From JAJDAT01 sp964344185 (lineage in GTDB: Bacteria; Nitrospinota; Nitrospinia; Nitrospinales; JAJDAT01), in contig CAYFMN010000004.1 in assembly GCA_964344185.1 (NCBI GenBank), positions 109,188 through 173,187 on the forward strand: a DNA stretch of 64,000 bases, written 5' to 3'. Numbering within the stretch: the stretch's first letter is position 1; each line of letters begins with the position of its first letter. Shown one piece after another: positions 53,062 to 63,731 of the stretch. A program made the position numbers and the translations under genes. The notes beneath the pieces were generated by a model that worked only from the letters and a program-made list of their open reading frames with translations, did no database searches and was not told the DNA's origin.

Positions 53062-54597
53062 TCATTTTTTTTGAAAACCGCTCCAAGATTTTAATCTAGA
53101 ATTTATATCAACTCCATTAAGAGAATAAGCTGTAAAAGGAGCAAAAGGCTTTTGATTGGATACTGGTTTATAGCCGTCAAACAACCATTTCCAAATTGGA
53201 TTTTTAGGAAAAAGATGATAAGTCACTAAAACTAAAATGGGAGGATTTTTTTTCAAGTCAGTTAAAAGTCTTTTCGTTAACAAATCAGAAAGCGGTCCCT
53301 GCAAATAATAGTCAAACCAAATTTGCCCAGAAAGCGGACGTCTTTTGCTATAAAAATACAAACCTGCTTCGCTACCAATATTAAAAAAAAATTCATCTTT
53401 TTTCAAAATTCCATTAATTAAAGGAGCTAGGTTTTTAGCCGATCTAAATAACATACCCACTTCTCCGTATTTTTTTATTGGAAGCTTATCTAAAGAAATC
53501 TTTAGGTCTGGTAATTGGAAAAAGATTAGCAATCCTACAAAAACGCATCCTAATATATTTGTTGTTCTTTCTGCATTATCTTTGATTTGAGATCTAATAA
53601 AATATAAAGCATATCCACCTCCAATAGACAAAACAGGGAGCCACAACTGGTAATAATGCAGATAGAACCTGCCAGGAAGCAAGATCATCAAAGGCGCCGC
53701 TAAAGCATAAAATGTAATCAAAATACCATTTCTTTTTAGTTTTACCCTATATGTAAAAACCATTCCAATTATACATAAAATTATTATGGGTATTAGCGCG
53801 TATATCTTTTCTGGAATCAAAAAACCCGTAGAAAACCCTTGCAAAAAATTAAGAAAAAAGTTTCCTGAATAAAACTGACTGTAATCAAAGAAAAATTTCC
53901 AATAATCGTCAAATATCCCAATTAATTTTAAATATCCCCAGACAATTCCCCAGAAAAAAAAACCGATCAAAGCCATAATGGCAACTTGCTTCAACGCTCG
54001 AATTTTTTGTGGTTTTCCAGAAACAGAAATAAAATGACCAATTGAAAAAAATACAGCCGCGATAACCGTAATGGGTTTATAAAAAGAAGATAAGGCAATT
54101 AATGTTCCCGCTCCTATTGCCACTTTAATACCTAAGTCCTTTCCTGAATCTCTCATCAAAAATGCAAAAGCAATAGTTAGGCAAGCATTCATGAATAACT
54201 CAGCATTCGGTTGATTCGCTTGAATCATTGCATTGCAGGAAATAACCGCCCAAAAAGCCGCAGCCCATAAAGCCGCCGAACGATCAATATTACAAAGCGC
54301 AGCATAGACCCCAACCATCGCCAATAACGAAAAAGTTGTTCCAATTAGAAAAATCGTAAATGGCCCATAACCAAATAATGATTGAAATAAATAATTGGTT
54401 ATAAAACTCCCCGGTGGGTGATGAATTGGTAGATCGGAATATAAATATTTCCCGTTATGCATTTCATTCGCATAAACCGCATAAACCGCAATATCGCGTT
54501 CAAGCGGTTCTTCAATATAATGATATCGAGTTAGCGCTATCACAGACGCTAATAGAACAAAGACTATACAAGTTTGAAATTTTTCATTTTTCATCAA
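53062..54597 (-). CDS. GT-C (PMT-like) membrane glycosyltransferase, copy B
   Basis: 511 residues. Same architecture and motifs as copy A (EEPLERDIAVYAVYANEM, HHPPGSFI, AALWAAAFWAVISC, SSFYKPITV), with long identical stretches, so the pair arose by tandem duplication. The separate hydrophilic loops differ, which leaves room for different acceptors. Begins 14 bases after the end of the TMTC-like gene upstream. Confidence 0.83.
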   Translation of the reverse strand: MMKNEKFQTCIVFVLLASVIALTRYHYIEEPLERDIAVYAVYANEMHNGKYLYSDLPIHHPPGSFITNYLFQSLFGYGPFTIFLIGTTFSLLAMVGVYAALCNIDRSAALWAAAFWAVISCNAMIQANQPNAELFMNACLTIAFAFLMRDSGKDLGIKVAIGAGTLIALSSFYKPITVIAAVFFSIGHFISVSGKPQKIRALKQVAIMALIGFFFWGIVWGYLKLIGIFDDYWKFFFDYSQFYSGNFFLNFLQGFSTGFLIPEKIYALIPIIILCIIGMVFTYRVKLKRNGILITFYALAAPLMILLPGRFYLHYYQLWLPVLSIGGGYALYFIRSQIKDNAERTTNILGCVFVGLLIFFQLPDLKISLDKLPIKKYGEVGMLFRSAKNLAPLINGILKKDEFFFNIGSEAGLYFYSKRRPLSGQIWFDYYLQGPLSDLLTKRLLTDLKKNPPILVLVTYHLFPKNPIWKWLFDGYKPVSNQKPFAPFTAYSLNGVDINSRLKSWSGFQKK

Positions 54598-54611
54598 TAT
54601 TCGACTCGTAT

Positions 54612-56561
54612 TTAGTTTTTTGAAATTAGAGTTAATTTCTCTAATGTTTCTAGCGCTTTTTTTGAAACAGGATTAATATGTAACGCTTTTTGGTATTCCC
54701 TTTTTGCTTGATCCAACAATCCCATTTTGACGTAAACATCCCCCAAACTTACTCTCGCGTTAAAATAATAGGGATCTTCTTTTAGCGCGGTTAAAAATTC
54801 TCTTTCCGCCTCTTTGTATTTATTGAAATTAAGATAAAGTTTACCCAAATTTAAATGAATGTCTGGAGCGATCGGATTTAGCTTAATCGCTTTCTTAAAA
54901 TTAAATTCAGCGTCTTGGTATTTTTCCATTTTGGAGAAAATTTCCCCGAGATGGTTATAAACATCAAATCGATACCTATCTATTTGCAAAGCCCGTAGGA
55001 AATATATTTGAGCGGGCCCCAATTTGCCTCTATTCTTTTCTAAAATTCCCATGTTAATCAAAGCTTCTAAATTAAATTGATTATATTTCAAAGCTAACTT
55101 CAAATACTTTTCCGCATAATCTGCTTTTTTTAAATACACATAAAGATATCCCAAATCCGCCAGAAGGTTTGGATTGTTTGGAGAAGTTTCTAAAGCTACT
55201 TTCAATTGATTTTCAGCTTTTTTAAATTTTCCATTTTCTAATAAAGCGCGGGCATAGTTTCTACGCGCTAATGGAATGGAACTTGGATAGATGCTAACCG
55301 TTCGCTTCCAAAAGTTTTCAGAATTTTTCCAAAACTTAATTTGCTTCTGAGTTAGAGAAAAAATAAAAATTAAAATGAAAAAAAAGGAACTACTTACAAA
55401 AATATTTTGCCGTCCATACGAAAAAATAGCGATTGTAGAACCTACAGCAATAAAAAAAACGGGAATAGTAGGCAAATAAGAATAACGATCTGCGGCGGCG
55501 GCGCTTCCAACTTGAATTAAACCGGAAACAGGCGTCAATATTACTAAATAAGCCAACCATGCAACGCCTAAAAGCTTGTTCCCGCGTAACCATGATTTAA
55601 CGCCAATAAATGTTAATCCTGTGAAAAAAATAATAGAAACTATAAACCATCCGCTAAACGGACTCCATGGTTCTTGAAAAGGATATAGAGGGGTCAATGA
55701 CTGAGGCAAAAAAGTTTTTTGAACATAAAAAAAAATATTATGAATCGTATTCATTAAACGATCATTTATAGCAGTTCTATAAACCTGCTCCATTGCGCCA
55801 ACATCCTTTTGCGCCTGTATTGTTATTAATCCAACAACAAGACTTAATATAAAGAAAAATGTTTTTTCTCGAGTCGAAATCCATAAATCAAAGATATTGT
55901 TGACTCTATTTAGGGGATAGATATCTAATAAAATAAGAATAATAGGAAGAGAAACAGCCATTGGTTTGGACATTAGACTAAATGCAAAAAAAACCAACAA
56001 CACAAAATAACGCAACTTTGGAAGCAAGTTTTTGTAGGTTTCCATCCATTTGACATACAAAGTCAAAACCAGCAAATAGAAAAACGCGCAAAGCAAATCT
56101 TTTCTTTCGGCAATCCAAACAACTGACTCGACTCGTAAGGGATGGAGTCCAAATACTAAAGCCGAGATAATACCGCCCCAATAAGCTTTATTTTTCCCAT
56201 AAAGGGCTTGAGTCACGCGGGAAAAAAGAAAAAAAACAAGGCATACATTCAACCCATGTATTAAAACACTGGTCAAATGATAACCCCATGGAGCTAGTCC
56301 AAATAATTTGTAATCAATTGCAAAAGATATCCATACGACAGGTATCCAATTTCCGGTTTTGAAACTCGTCGCCATTTCTCGCAAATTTTCTAAAGAGAAA
56401 ACGCGGATCATTGATTGCGATAGAATTTCAGGATCGTCCAAAGAAATAATATCGTTTTCTAAACTTACCTTAAAACCCCAAAATGATACAAACAAAAGAA
56501 AAATTAAAACTAACGATAAAGACAGTTTGCTCTCTTTAATAATTTCAGTTTTTGGGCGCAT
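54612..56561 (-). CDS. TMTC-like membrane protein with TPR tail, copy A
   Basis: 649 residues. The membrane half (about 1-425) has LDDPEIL, TGNWIPVVWISFAIDYKLFG, HPLRVESVVWIAERKDLLCA and SAAAADRYSYLPTIP, motifs of bacterial relatives of eukaryotic TMTC O-mannosyltransferases; the C-terminal half is a run of about six TPRs (425-645). It is probably a glycosyltransferase whose TPRs present the protein acceptor. Overlaps the upstream paralogue's stop by 17 bases. Confidence 0.82.
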   Translation of the reverse strand: MRPKTEIIKESKLSLSLVLIFLLFVSFWGFKVSLENDIISLDDPEILSQSMIRVFSLENLREMATSFKTGNWIPVVWISFAIDYKLFGLAPWGYHLTSVLIHGLNVCLVFFLFSRVTQALYGKNKAYWGGIISALVFGLHPLRVESVVWIAERKDLLCAFFYLLVLTLYVKWMETYKNLLPKLRYFVLLVFFAFSLMSKPMAVSLPIILILLDIYPLNRVNNIFDLWISTREKTFFFILSLVVGLITIQAQKDVGAMEQVYRTAINDRLMNTIHNIFFYVQKTFLPQSLTPLYPFQEPWSPFSGWFIVSIIFFTGLTFIGVKSWLRGNKLLGVAWLAYLVILTPVSGLIQVGSAAAADRYSYLPTIPVFFIAVGSTIAIFSYGRQNIFVSSSFFFILIFIFSLTQKQIKFWKNSENFWKRTVSIYPSSIPLARRNYARALLENGKFKKAENQLKVALETSPNNPNLLADLGYLYVYLKKADYAEKYLKLALKYNQFNLEALINMGILEKNRGKLGPAQIYFLRALQIDRYRFDVYNHLGEIFSKMEKYQDAEFNFKKAIKLNPIAPDIHLNLGKLYLNFNKYKEAEREFLTALKEDPYYFNARVSLGDVYVKMGLLDQAKREYQKALHINPVSKKALETLEKLTLISKN

Positions 56562-58560
56562 TACCTTTTTTCAATAATTCTAATTGTCGTCTTTTCTTAA
56601 TGATTTTGAGATTGCTTAGAGCTACTTGATTTTTTTCATTTTGGCTTAAAACGAAATTTAATTCCTTTTCAGCTTGTTCATACAATCCTGATCGAATATA
56701 AATCGCCGAGAGAAGCAAATATATACGCAAATTATCAGGTTGAATTTTTGCAGCGCTCATCAACTGTATCTCGGCTTCCACTAATTTGCCTAATTCGTAA
56801 TAAACCAATCCTAGATTCGTTTTTACCTCCGCTCGATTATTACTGGAGACATCTGCCTTCTTAAGGAAAGTTTCTGCGTTTTTGAATTGCTTCATTTCGA
56901 TAAATAATTTACCTAAATTATTCAGGGTTTCCCAACGATCTGGATCCAGTTTCAATGCAGATTCAAATACTGATTGTGATTTTTTATAATCTTTTAAATT
57001 TAAATAAACTAATCCAAGATTGATTTTGGATTCTATATTTTTAGAGTCTTTTTCTATTGCAAGCGCTAAATTTTGCTCCGCTTCTCTCCAGCGTCCCTCT
57101 TCCAGATAAAGCAATCCCAAACCGCTTAGAACGGCGGGATAATCAGCTTCAATTTCTAAAGCTGTTTTAAACATCTTTTCCCCTTCCCTATAACGACCTT
57201 TCGTCCTCAAAACATCGCCTAACATCCGGTAAACATCGACTTGTTTCTTTGGAAAAACGTCTATATTTCTGCGCCAAAGCGATTCGCCGTCCTTCCAAAC
57301 TTTTATTTGTTTAATAGCAACGCTCATAAAACAAACGCATAAAAAAATCCCTAAAATAACACCGGAGAATAAAGTGACATTTTCCTTATTTCCAACCCTC
57401 AAAATATTTCCCTGGCGAATAAAAATAGAGCCTGCTAAAAAGAAAACACTTAAGGTTGGTAAATACGTGTATCTATCTGCCGCGCCTTGCGAACCAACTT
57501 GAACCAGGCCGACAACAGGAGCTAATACCACCAGATAATATAACCACGACGCTCCCCAATATTTTTTCCCCTGTCTCCATCGAACCAAACAAAATAGAGA
57601 AATTCCTATAAACAAACATAGAGCGCCGACAAACCGACCGCTCCAAATTGCCAACGACTCAGAATAAGGATAAAAGGGGGCCAAATTTATCGGAAAAAGC
57701 GTCTTCTCTAAATAAAAGAAAACATTGTAAAGAGAATTTATTCCTCGTTCCAAAAACGAAAGGTCAGTAATGGGAGCTAAAGCGCCAGCTGTTTTCTGCC
57801 CAAAAATGGTTATTAATCCAATACCTAGACTAAGTATAAAAAAGGGCCATTTCTCTAAAATTAGCGGGAAAATGCCTCGAACATCTTTTAACCGCTTTAA
57901 GGGAAATAAATCAAAAATTAATAAAACCACTGGAATTGTTACCGCCATAGGTTTAGCCATTAAAGCCAGTATGGAAAAAATCAAAGTGGACATAGGCCAA
58001 CTTTGAAACGGTTCTTTCCTAACTTGCACATGAAAAAAAATATAACTTCTATAGGCCAACAGCACAAACAATGCGCAGAGGAGATCCTTTCTTTCTGAAA
58101 TCCAAGCTACCGATTCTGTCCTCAAGGGATGAGCAGCAAATAATATAGCTACGGCCAACCCTGCATATCTTATTGATATTTTGTCCTCAACGTTCGGAAG
58201 TATTGTCTGCGAAATTAATTCAAAAAGAAGAAAAACTAAAAAGGCGTTTAAGGCATGAATCAGAACGCTGATAAAATGATGTCCAGCAGGATTAGCTCCA
58301 AATAAAAAATAGTCTAAGCTATGCGAAATCCAGGTTAAAGGCTGCCAATTGGCGGTATGTAAACTAGTAAAAATATTTTTTAAGTTTTCCACAGAAAACT
58401 CAATCACCATGGGGTTTTCAAAAACAAAAGCTGGGTCGTCAAAATTCACAAAACCATTGTTGATACTTTTTCCGAAAACCAAAAACGTCGCAAAAAAAAC
58501 AACGCCGCCATAAAACACATAAGAACTTTCTATCTTTTTTCTTATATCGCTAAAATTCAT
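56545..58560 (-). CDS. TMTC-like membrane protein with TPR tail, copy B
   Basis: 671 residues. Same layout as copy A: NGFVNFDDPAFVFENP, ANWQPLTWISHSLDYFLFG, HPLRTESVAWISERKDLLC, QGAADRYTYLPTLSV, then TPRs from about residue 450 to 655 (YREGEKMFKTALEIEADYP and so on). Copy B keeps the canonical NFDDP form of the first loop, so it is closer to the family norm. Its ATG overlaps the upstream ligase-like gene by four bases. Confidence 0.84.
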   Translation of the reverse strand: MNFSDIRKKIESSYVFYGGVVFFATFLVFGKSINNGFVNFDDPAFVFENPMVIEFSVENLKNIFTSLHTANWQPLTWISHSLDYFLFGANPAGHHFISVLIHALNAFLVFLLFELISQTILPNVEDKISIRYAGLAVAILFAAHPLRTESVAWISERKDLLCALFVLLAYRSYIFFHVQVRKEPFQSWPMSTLIFSILALMAKPMAVTIPVVLLIFDLFPLKRLKDVRGIFPLILEKWPFFILSLGIGLITIFGQKTAGALAPITDLSFLERGINSLYNVFFYLEKTLFPINLAPFYPYSESLAIWSGRFVGALCLFIGISLFCLVRWRQGKKYWGASWLYYLVVLAPVVGLVQVGSQGAADRYTYLPTLSVFFLAGSIFIRQGNILRVGNKENVTLFSGVILGIFLCVCFMSVAIKQIKVWKDGESLWRRNIDVFPKKQVDVYRMLGDVLRTKGRYREGEKMFKTALEIEADYPAVLSGLGLLYLEEGRWREAEQNLALAIEKDSKNIESKINLGLVYLNLKDYKKSQSVFESALKLDPDRWETLNNLGKLFIEMKQFKNAETFLKKADVSSNNRAEVKTNLGLVYYELGKLVEAEIQLMSAAKIQPDNLRIYLLLSAIYIRSGLYEQAEKELNFVLSQNEKNQVALSNLKIIKKRRQLELLKKGNAPKN

Positions 58561-60371
58561 CGCAAACTTTGACCAGAGTTTAAAACCGAGTCATATTCAG
58601 CTAATTTCTCAAATCCTTCTTTAACTTCAGGCGAGTTTGGATATAACTTCAAAGCTAGATTCAGTTTTTCCAGAGCCTCTTGCTTTCTTCCCAATAGACC
58701 GTAGGTATTGCCTAAATATGTTAATACGAGAACATGATAAGGATTGTCTATAACCGCGCTCTCTAATTTATTTTTTGCCGCCTCTAAAAAAGCTGGATTT
58801 GGATTAAGTTTATATTCTTGTAATAAAGTCTTAGCAAAAACAACTTTAGCAGACGCGCAGCTTGAACAAAACTTTTCAGCTTTTTCGGCGGTTTTAATAA
58901 AATTTTCGGCTCGCTGAGATTTTGAAATTTTAACTTTTAAAATTTGATTGTACTGACGGAAGCAATATGAGGAAAAAGTCGCGACCAAACATAAAATGAT
59001 ACCTATTCCAATATATATTTTATGCGGCGTATTTTGTTTTCCTGGAAAAATTTGAAAATAATAAAAATCAAAAATAGCGATTAAAAGCGCAAAGTGAAAA
59101 ATAAATAAAGAAACAAGCCAATTCACTTCCATTAAATTCTGCGTTAAAAAACCAAAGCAGGCAATAGCTACTATCAATGCCTCTTTTTTAAAAGGCGTTT
59201 CATTTTCAACGCAAATAATTTCCCATACTTTCTTGAACCATATAAATAAAAAACTAATAAAGATAATTAGTCCAATCCATCCATGATCTGAAAGAATTTG
59301 AAAATAGAGGTTATGAGCGTGAGGTGGAGATTTTTGAATATATCGAAGTTTTAAGTCATTTTTAATTTCTGACTTGAAATAAGGATATACGGCTCCGAAA
59401 GTTAAAGAACCAGTCCCGATTATCGGATTTTCTTTAGCGACTTCCCAAGCAACTTTCCAATAAATAATTCGGCTTAGGATATTTCCATCCATAATTGCGC
59501 GTGATAATTTAACCGGAGCCCATGAGTTTACAACTATTTTACGTTTATAATCTTCCGGTAAAGAAGTAGCTACAACTAAAATAATTGAAAAAACTCCAAT
59601 AACAAACCCGCCAGCAATCGCTATTTTCCGCGTTCTCTTTGTCCAACCTAAATAGACCAGCGATAATAATATAATTTCTAACACCGCTACAATTTGACCG
59701 CCAAACGATTTCGAATAAATAAGACTAATTAATATTAGACTGCCTCCAAAAGCAGATATACCTTTTTTCCAGTTTTCTTTTGTTTTAAAAAATAAAAGCG
59801 CAGCTATTGGCAATTGCAAAAGAAGGTAACCGCCAAAATAATTTACATTTGAAAAAGTCGAAGGATTACCCCATTTTCTGGCTTCTATACCATGAGTTAT
59901 AAGATAAGCCGTAGAGTTTCCCCAAAGAGGCTTTTCTAGGCGAAGCCATGAAAAACTATAATGTTGACCGATAACGATAAAAGCGTGGATTAGCGAAGCA
60001 ACAAAGCAAGTCCAAAGGGCTATTGAAACGCCTTTTTCGTTTTTACAATAAATCGAAGCTGAAATAAAAAAAATGGCCGCAGATAAATACTTAAGGTATC
60101 CGTAATACGACAATTCCGAATCAACGGAAAAGTTTTGTCCAGCAATTCCCCAAAGAAAAAATATAAGTAAAATTATCGCCTGTAAGGTTAATAGATTTTC
60201 TTTGACTTTTGACGATTGTAACCAGCAAGCCATAAAGAAAACAGCTAGCAAAAAGGGTAAAGAAACTACAATTTGCCCTGGGCTAGAAGGCAAATAAATA
60301 TTTTCACTGGCAACAAAAATTAAATAGAACACAACGCCTACAAAAAAAATATGAATTCCATTTTTCTTCAT
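58557..60371 (-). CDS. O-antigen ligase-like (Wzy_C) protein with TPR end, copy A
   Basis: 604 residues. About twelve helices; the periplasmic Wzy_C loop shows NPIIGTGSLTFGAVYPYF and HAHNLYFQILSDHGWIGL, with the conserved Arg/His region of O-antigen ligase and PglL-type enzymes. The last ~100 residues hold TPR-like helices (LTYLGNTYGLLGRKQEALEKLNLAL). Could be a lipid A-core O-antigen ligase or an O-oligosaccharyltransferase acting on protein; the TPR tail favours the latter only weakly. ATGA overlap on both sides. Confidence 0.82.
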   Translation of the reverse strand: MKKNGIHIFFVGVVFYLIFVASENIYLPSSPGQIVVSLPFLLAVFFMACWLQSSKVKENLLTLQAIILLIFFLWGIAGQNFSVDSELSYYGYLKYLSAAIFFISASIYCKNEKGVSIALWTCFVASLIHAFIVIGQHYSFSWLRLEKPLWGNSTAYLITHGIEARKWGNPSTFSNVNYFGGYLLLQLPIAALLFFKTKENWKKGISAFGGSLILISLIYSKSFGGQIVAVLEIILLSLVYLGWTKRTRKIAIAGGFVIGVFSIILVVATSLPEDYKRKIVVNSWAPVKLSRAIMDGNILSRIIYWKVAWEVAKENPIIGTGSLTFGAVYPYFKSEIKNDLKLRYIQKSPPHAHNLYFQILSDHGWIGLIIFISFLFIWFKKVWEIICVENETPFKKEALIVAIACFGFLTQNLMEVNWLVSLFIFHFALLIAIFDFYYFQIFPGKQNTPHKIYIGIGIILCLVATFSSYCFRQYNQILKVKISKSQRAENFIKTAEKAEKFCSSCASAKVVFAKTLLQEYKLNPNPAFLEAAKNKLESAVIDNPYHVLVLTYLGNTYGLLGRKQEALEKLNLALKLYPNSPEVKEGFEKLAEYDSVLNSGQSLR

Positions 60372-62071
60372 GCGTTGCCGTCTAATTTATTAAAGTCGGT
60401 AAATATATTGCGATTGCCCAATCTTGATTTTTCTTTGGCTCGCTTTCTATAAAAATTGGCCTTTTCTTTTTTACCTTGTAGATCGCTTATTTGAGCTCTA
60501 AAAAAATCCATCTCATATCCCAAATGCCCCAAACGCGTAGCGTCTCCTAAAGCTTTTTCGGCTTGTTTTAGCATTTCTGGTTGCCGGAATTTTTTATAAC
60601 TTTCGATAAGGGCTCCCGCTTTTAATACATAAGGCCGATCACAGCGCGAGCACATTTCTTTGGCCCTTGAAATATTTTTGAAAAGTTCTTTTCTATTTTT
60701 AGATTCGAAAACTTTCGAGTTTACTAAGTCGTCATACACATAAAACCATCCTAGTATGAACGCTCCTGCTACGCCAGAAACAAGTCCCAATTTATGAAAG
60801 AAACGAAAGCTTAATTCTTTACTCGTTTCATTTTTTCTTGTTAGAAATGCGATAACCGCTATCCATAAAATAAAATAATGTACAAAAAGCGATACGGGCA
60901 AAAGATGTTCAATAGTTCCTTGAATTAGAAAACCAACGATTGAAAGCGACAAACAAAAAACTGAAAACCGACGTTTTTTAAAGTTGGATTTTAATATTGG
61001 AAATACAGCCGCTAAAAAGAGGATTATTAAGCTTATTAATAACGCTAAACCAATAATGCCTGAGTCGGAAGCAGTTTGAATAAACAAATTATGCGCGGTA
61101 ATTGCATGTGGATGCACCGCTTCACTTTCCGCCAGGTATTGAGGATATAACAAATTAAAAGTCCATGGTCCGCTCCCAAAAATCCAATGATCTTGAAATA
61201 TTCTCCAAGCGGCTTTCCAAAATTCAAATCGCGCAAGAATATGATCCCAAATCCACGCTCTTCTCAAAAGCGATACAGATCCTCCCGCTTCTACAGAACT
61301 TTCAATCATACCTTTTGGTTGAAGAGCAAAAATTAAAATTACATAAAATAAAAAACCAAGAGCTATCCCTGAAATCAATATTTTAAAATTAGATTTTTCG
61401 CAAAAATACCAACAAAAAAAACATATCGCGATTAATTGAATACCAACCGTAAACTGCCCTCCCGGCGATCCAGAAAATCCTAAAGCAGGTATTAAGAACA
61501 AAAAGGCGCAAGTTGAAATAATTTTTTGAATTCTATTTGTCGATTTAAAAAAAAGCAGGCCGACGATGGGGATTACAAAAACCAAGTAACAAGAAAAAAG
61601 ATTCATCTGTATGAAAATGGAAGTCGAACTATGATCTTCATGATATTTGAGCGCAGACAAATCATATTGTTGAATCAAAGCAACAACAGATAAAGGAATA
61701 GAGAGAAAAACCAATAGCCAAAGAACCTCATATACTCGGGTTTCGCTATCAAAGTAGAAAGTTAAAGCCAGAAGCCAGGATAAGGCCCCCAGGTACTTAA
61801 CTATAAATGGCAGGCTGTCGTCTAAATTTACAGTGAAGAAAAAACCCATCGCTGACCAAACCAAAAACACGGCGCTGACGAGGCTTAAAAAAGTAACATT
61901 GTCATTTTGGTTTATTGAGTTTTTTTTGTAGAAAAGGGCTGTAAAAAGGCAAGCTAAGCAAAGGTAGGCGATGAAACAAACCGTCTCATTGCCTTTTGGA
62001 TGTAAATAGATGTTATCGCTTCCAACAAGGGTTATGATTGCAATAGTAACTAGAATCAAAACCCGAAGCAT
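60368..62071 (-). CDS. O-antigen ligase-like (Wzy_C) protein, copy B
   Basis: 567 residues. Second member of the pair: HWIFGSGPWTFNLLYPQYL and AITAHNLFIQTASDSGIIGL in the Wzy_C loop, membrane helices throughout and a short helical end without a clear full TPR array (SRAKEMCSRC..., RQPEMLKQAEKALGDA). ATGA overlap with copy A and one-base overlap with the frameshifted GT39 gene, so all three are one transcript. Confidence 0.82.
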   Translation of the reverse strand: MLRVLILVTIAIITLVGSDNIYLHPKGNETVCFIAYLCLACLFTALFYKKNSINQNDNVTFLSLVSAVFLVWSAMGFFFTVNLDDSLPFIVKYLGALSWLLALTFYFDSETRVYEVLWLLVFLSIPLSVVALIQQYDLSALKYHEDHSSTSIFIQMNLFSCYLVFVIPIVGLLFFKSTNRIQKIISTCAFLFLIPALGFSGSPGGQFTVGIQLIAICFFCWYFCEKSNFKILISGIALGFLFYVILIFALQPKGMIESSVEAGGSVSLLRRAWIWDHILARFEFWKAAWRIFQDHWIFGSGPWTFNLLYPQYLAESEAVHPHAITAHNLFIQTASDSGIIGLALLISLIILFLAAVFPILKSNFKKRRFSVFCLSLSIVGFLIQGTIEHLLPVSLFVHYFILWIAVIAFLTRKNETSKELSFRFFHKLGLVSGVAGAFILGWFYVYDDLVNSKVFESKNRKELFKNISRAKEMCSRCDRPYVLKAGALIESYKKFRQPEMLKQAEKALGDATRLGHLGYEMDFFRAQISDLQGKKEKANFYRKRAKEKSRLGNRNIFTDFNKLDGNA

Positions 62072-63731
62072 TATTTTTGGCCGAGATCTGTTTGAGAGGT
62101 TGTATTAGAAAGTTTAGAATCCCAGCTATAGATATCTAACGAATACTTTGGATCGGGTTTGAGAACAGTCCAAATTTTTTTGAATTCTGGGTTTTGCTTC
62201 TTGAAATCTTCTTGCGCAAATTCAATAAAGGGATAGATAAAAAAGATACTCTTCAAACCCGAAATAGGCTCCATATATTCAGGGCGCCTTTTATACTTGT
62301 GAACAAACATAGGAATTTCATTGTTCTCCAATATCAAAGGACGTTTAGGCCACCATGGAACTGGCGCTAGTAGAGCTTTCTTTTGACTCCACAAATAAAC
62401 GACAATGCTTTCCTGTGGATTGCCTAGTTTTGAGCTAAACATAATTGCGGTTTTTCCCAATTCCGCTTGCTCTAGAAGAAATTTGGAAGCTTCTTTAACG
62501 CCGTAACCGGAGTTCATACCCTCTAAATAATGAATCCTATCTAGTTTATGAATTGGAGCGCTGAGCGGGTCTTTGATAAACTTCCAGGCAAAAAAAAACT
62601 GTCTAAAAAGGTAACTATAAATAGCAAGCAAAAGGCCATAATTTGTCTTGCTTTTGCAGACATATTCCTAAAAGAAGAAGCGCGTTCTATTATCTTGCTT
62701 ATAAATACGCCCAACTTCTCAAACGCTACCGCCGCCAGAATGGTTAAGGGCGGCAGAGCTATAACAAAATATCTTGAGAAAAACCCCTTAGCTACTAAGA
62801 TAATTGCAAGCGTTGGAAATACAGCCCAAAAAATTACTCCAACACCTAAATAATTTTTTTCAAAAAAAATGCTAGCAACGGCGAAACCTAAAAGAGTTAA
62901 TACAGGCCATGTAATATAAACACAATAAAACTCCCAAATTATCTCCGCGTTTCTATACCATATTGCCCATGGCAACGATAACAATTCGTTCGGAGTTAGC
63001 ACAAGATCTTGCCGATGCACTATCAAATCTCTATCTGAAATAGCTAATCCAGTTTGCGATAAGAAATAGGGTAAGGCTACCAAAACAGCGCATCCCAATG
63101 CCGCTATACTTTTAAAAACCCATTTTTGATTTCCTTGTTCTCTTCCTAGCCATAAAAAAACAAACGGAATAGGAGCTAGTAAAAGCGCCGTAGCTTTTGT
63201 CATATAAGCGCATCCAATAAAACCTCCTAATAAAAGATATGGAAATATTCCAGATTTGGGATTTTTTAAAATATAAACGGCCGTCGCAACGGACCAAACG
63301 CCAAAAGCCGTTAATAATCCGTCGACCAAAGCTAAACGATCAAAAAATAATAAGTAAGGACAAAATATCCAAGCAAGAACGGAAAAGAAACCAACGCGAT
63401 AGTTAAAAAGAGTTTTACTTATATAAAATACGCCGACCAAGGAAAATAAGGACGCAAGTATAGTTATAAACCTTCCTGTTATGAGAGGATCTAATTTAAA
63501 ACTAAGAGCTAACGCAACCAACCACATGAAAAGGGGTTGCTTTCCATCCATTTTGGAAATAAAGATATCATTCCAATCGCTACGCATTAATTGCGCCCAA
63601 TGGATATAAATAGCCTCGTCGGTAAAAATGGGAAAGCCAGACAGATTTAATAGTCGAGTGACGCCAAATAAAAAAAGAAGTATAAAGCCACTTGTTAAAG
63701 CTTTATTGGCATTTAAAGAAGTAGAAGACAT
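62071..63731 (-). pseudogene. GT39 membrane glycosyltransferase, frameshifted in a T9 run
   Basis: The N-terminal ~380 residues (63731 to about 62600: FPIFTDEAIYIHWAQ with the GT39 acidic pair, DGKQPLFMWLVAL, TKATALLLAP) and the C-terminal ~170 residues (62600 to 62071: MNSGYGVKEASKFLLEQ, SKLGNPQESIVVYL) lie in two frames. Together they match the gene at 42963-44669 end to end. Adding one T to the run of nine (complement of 62590-62598) restores the frame. Either a sequencing/assembly slip, a phase-variable switch or true decay. First gene of the glycan unit. Confidence 0.82.

Noticed and set aside
51430..54597. Assembly duplication of one GT-C gene
   Set aside because: The two copies differ by many substitutions throughout, including the spacers, so they are true diverged paralogues.
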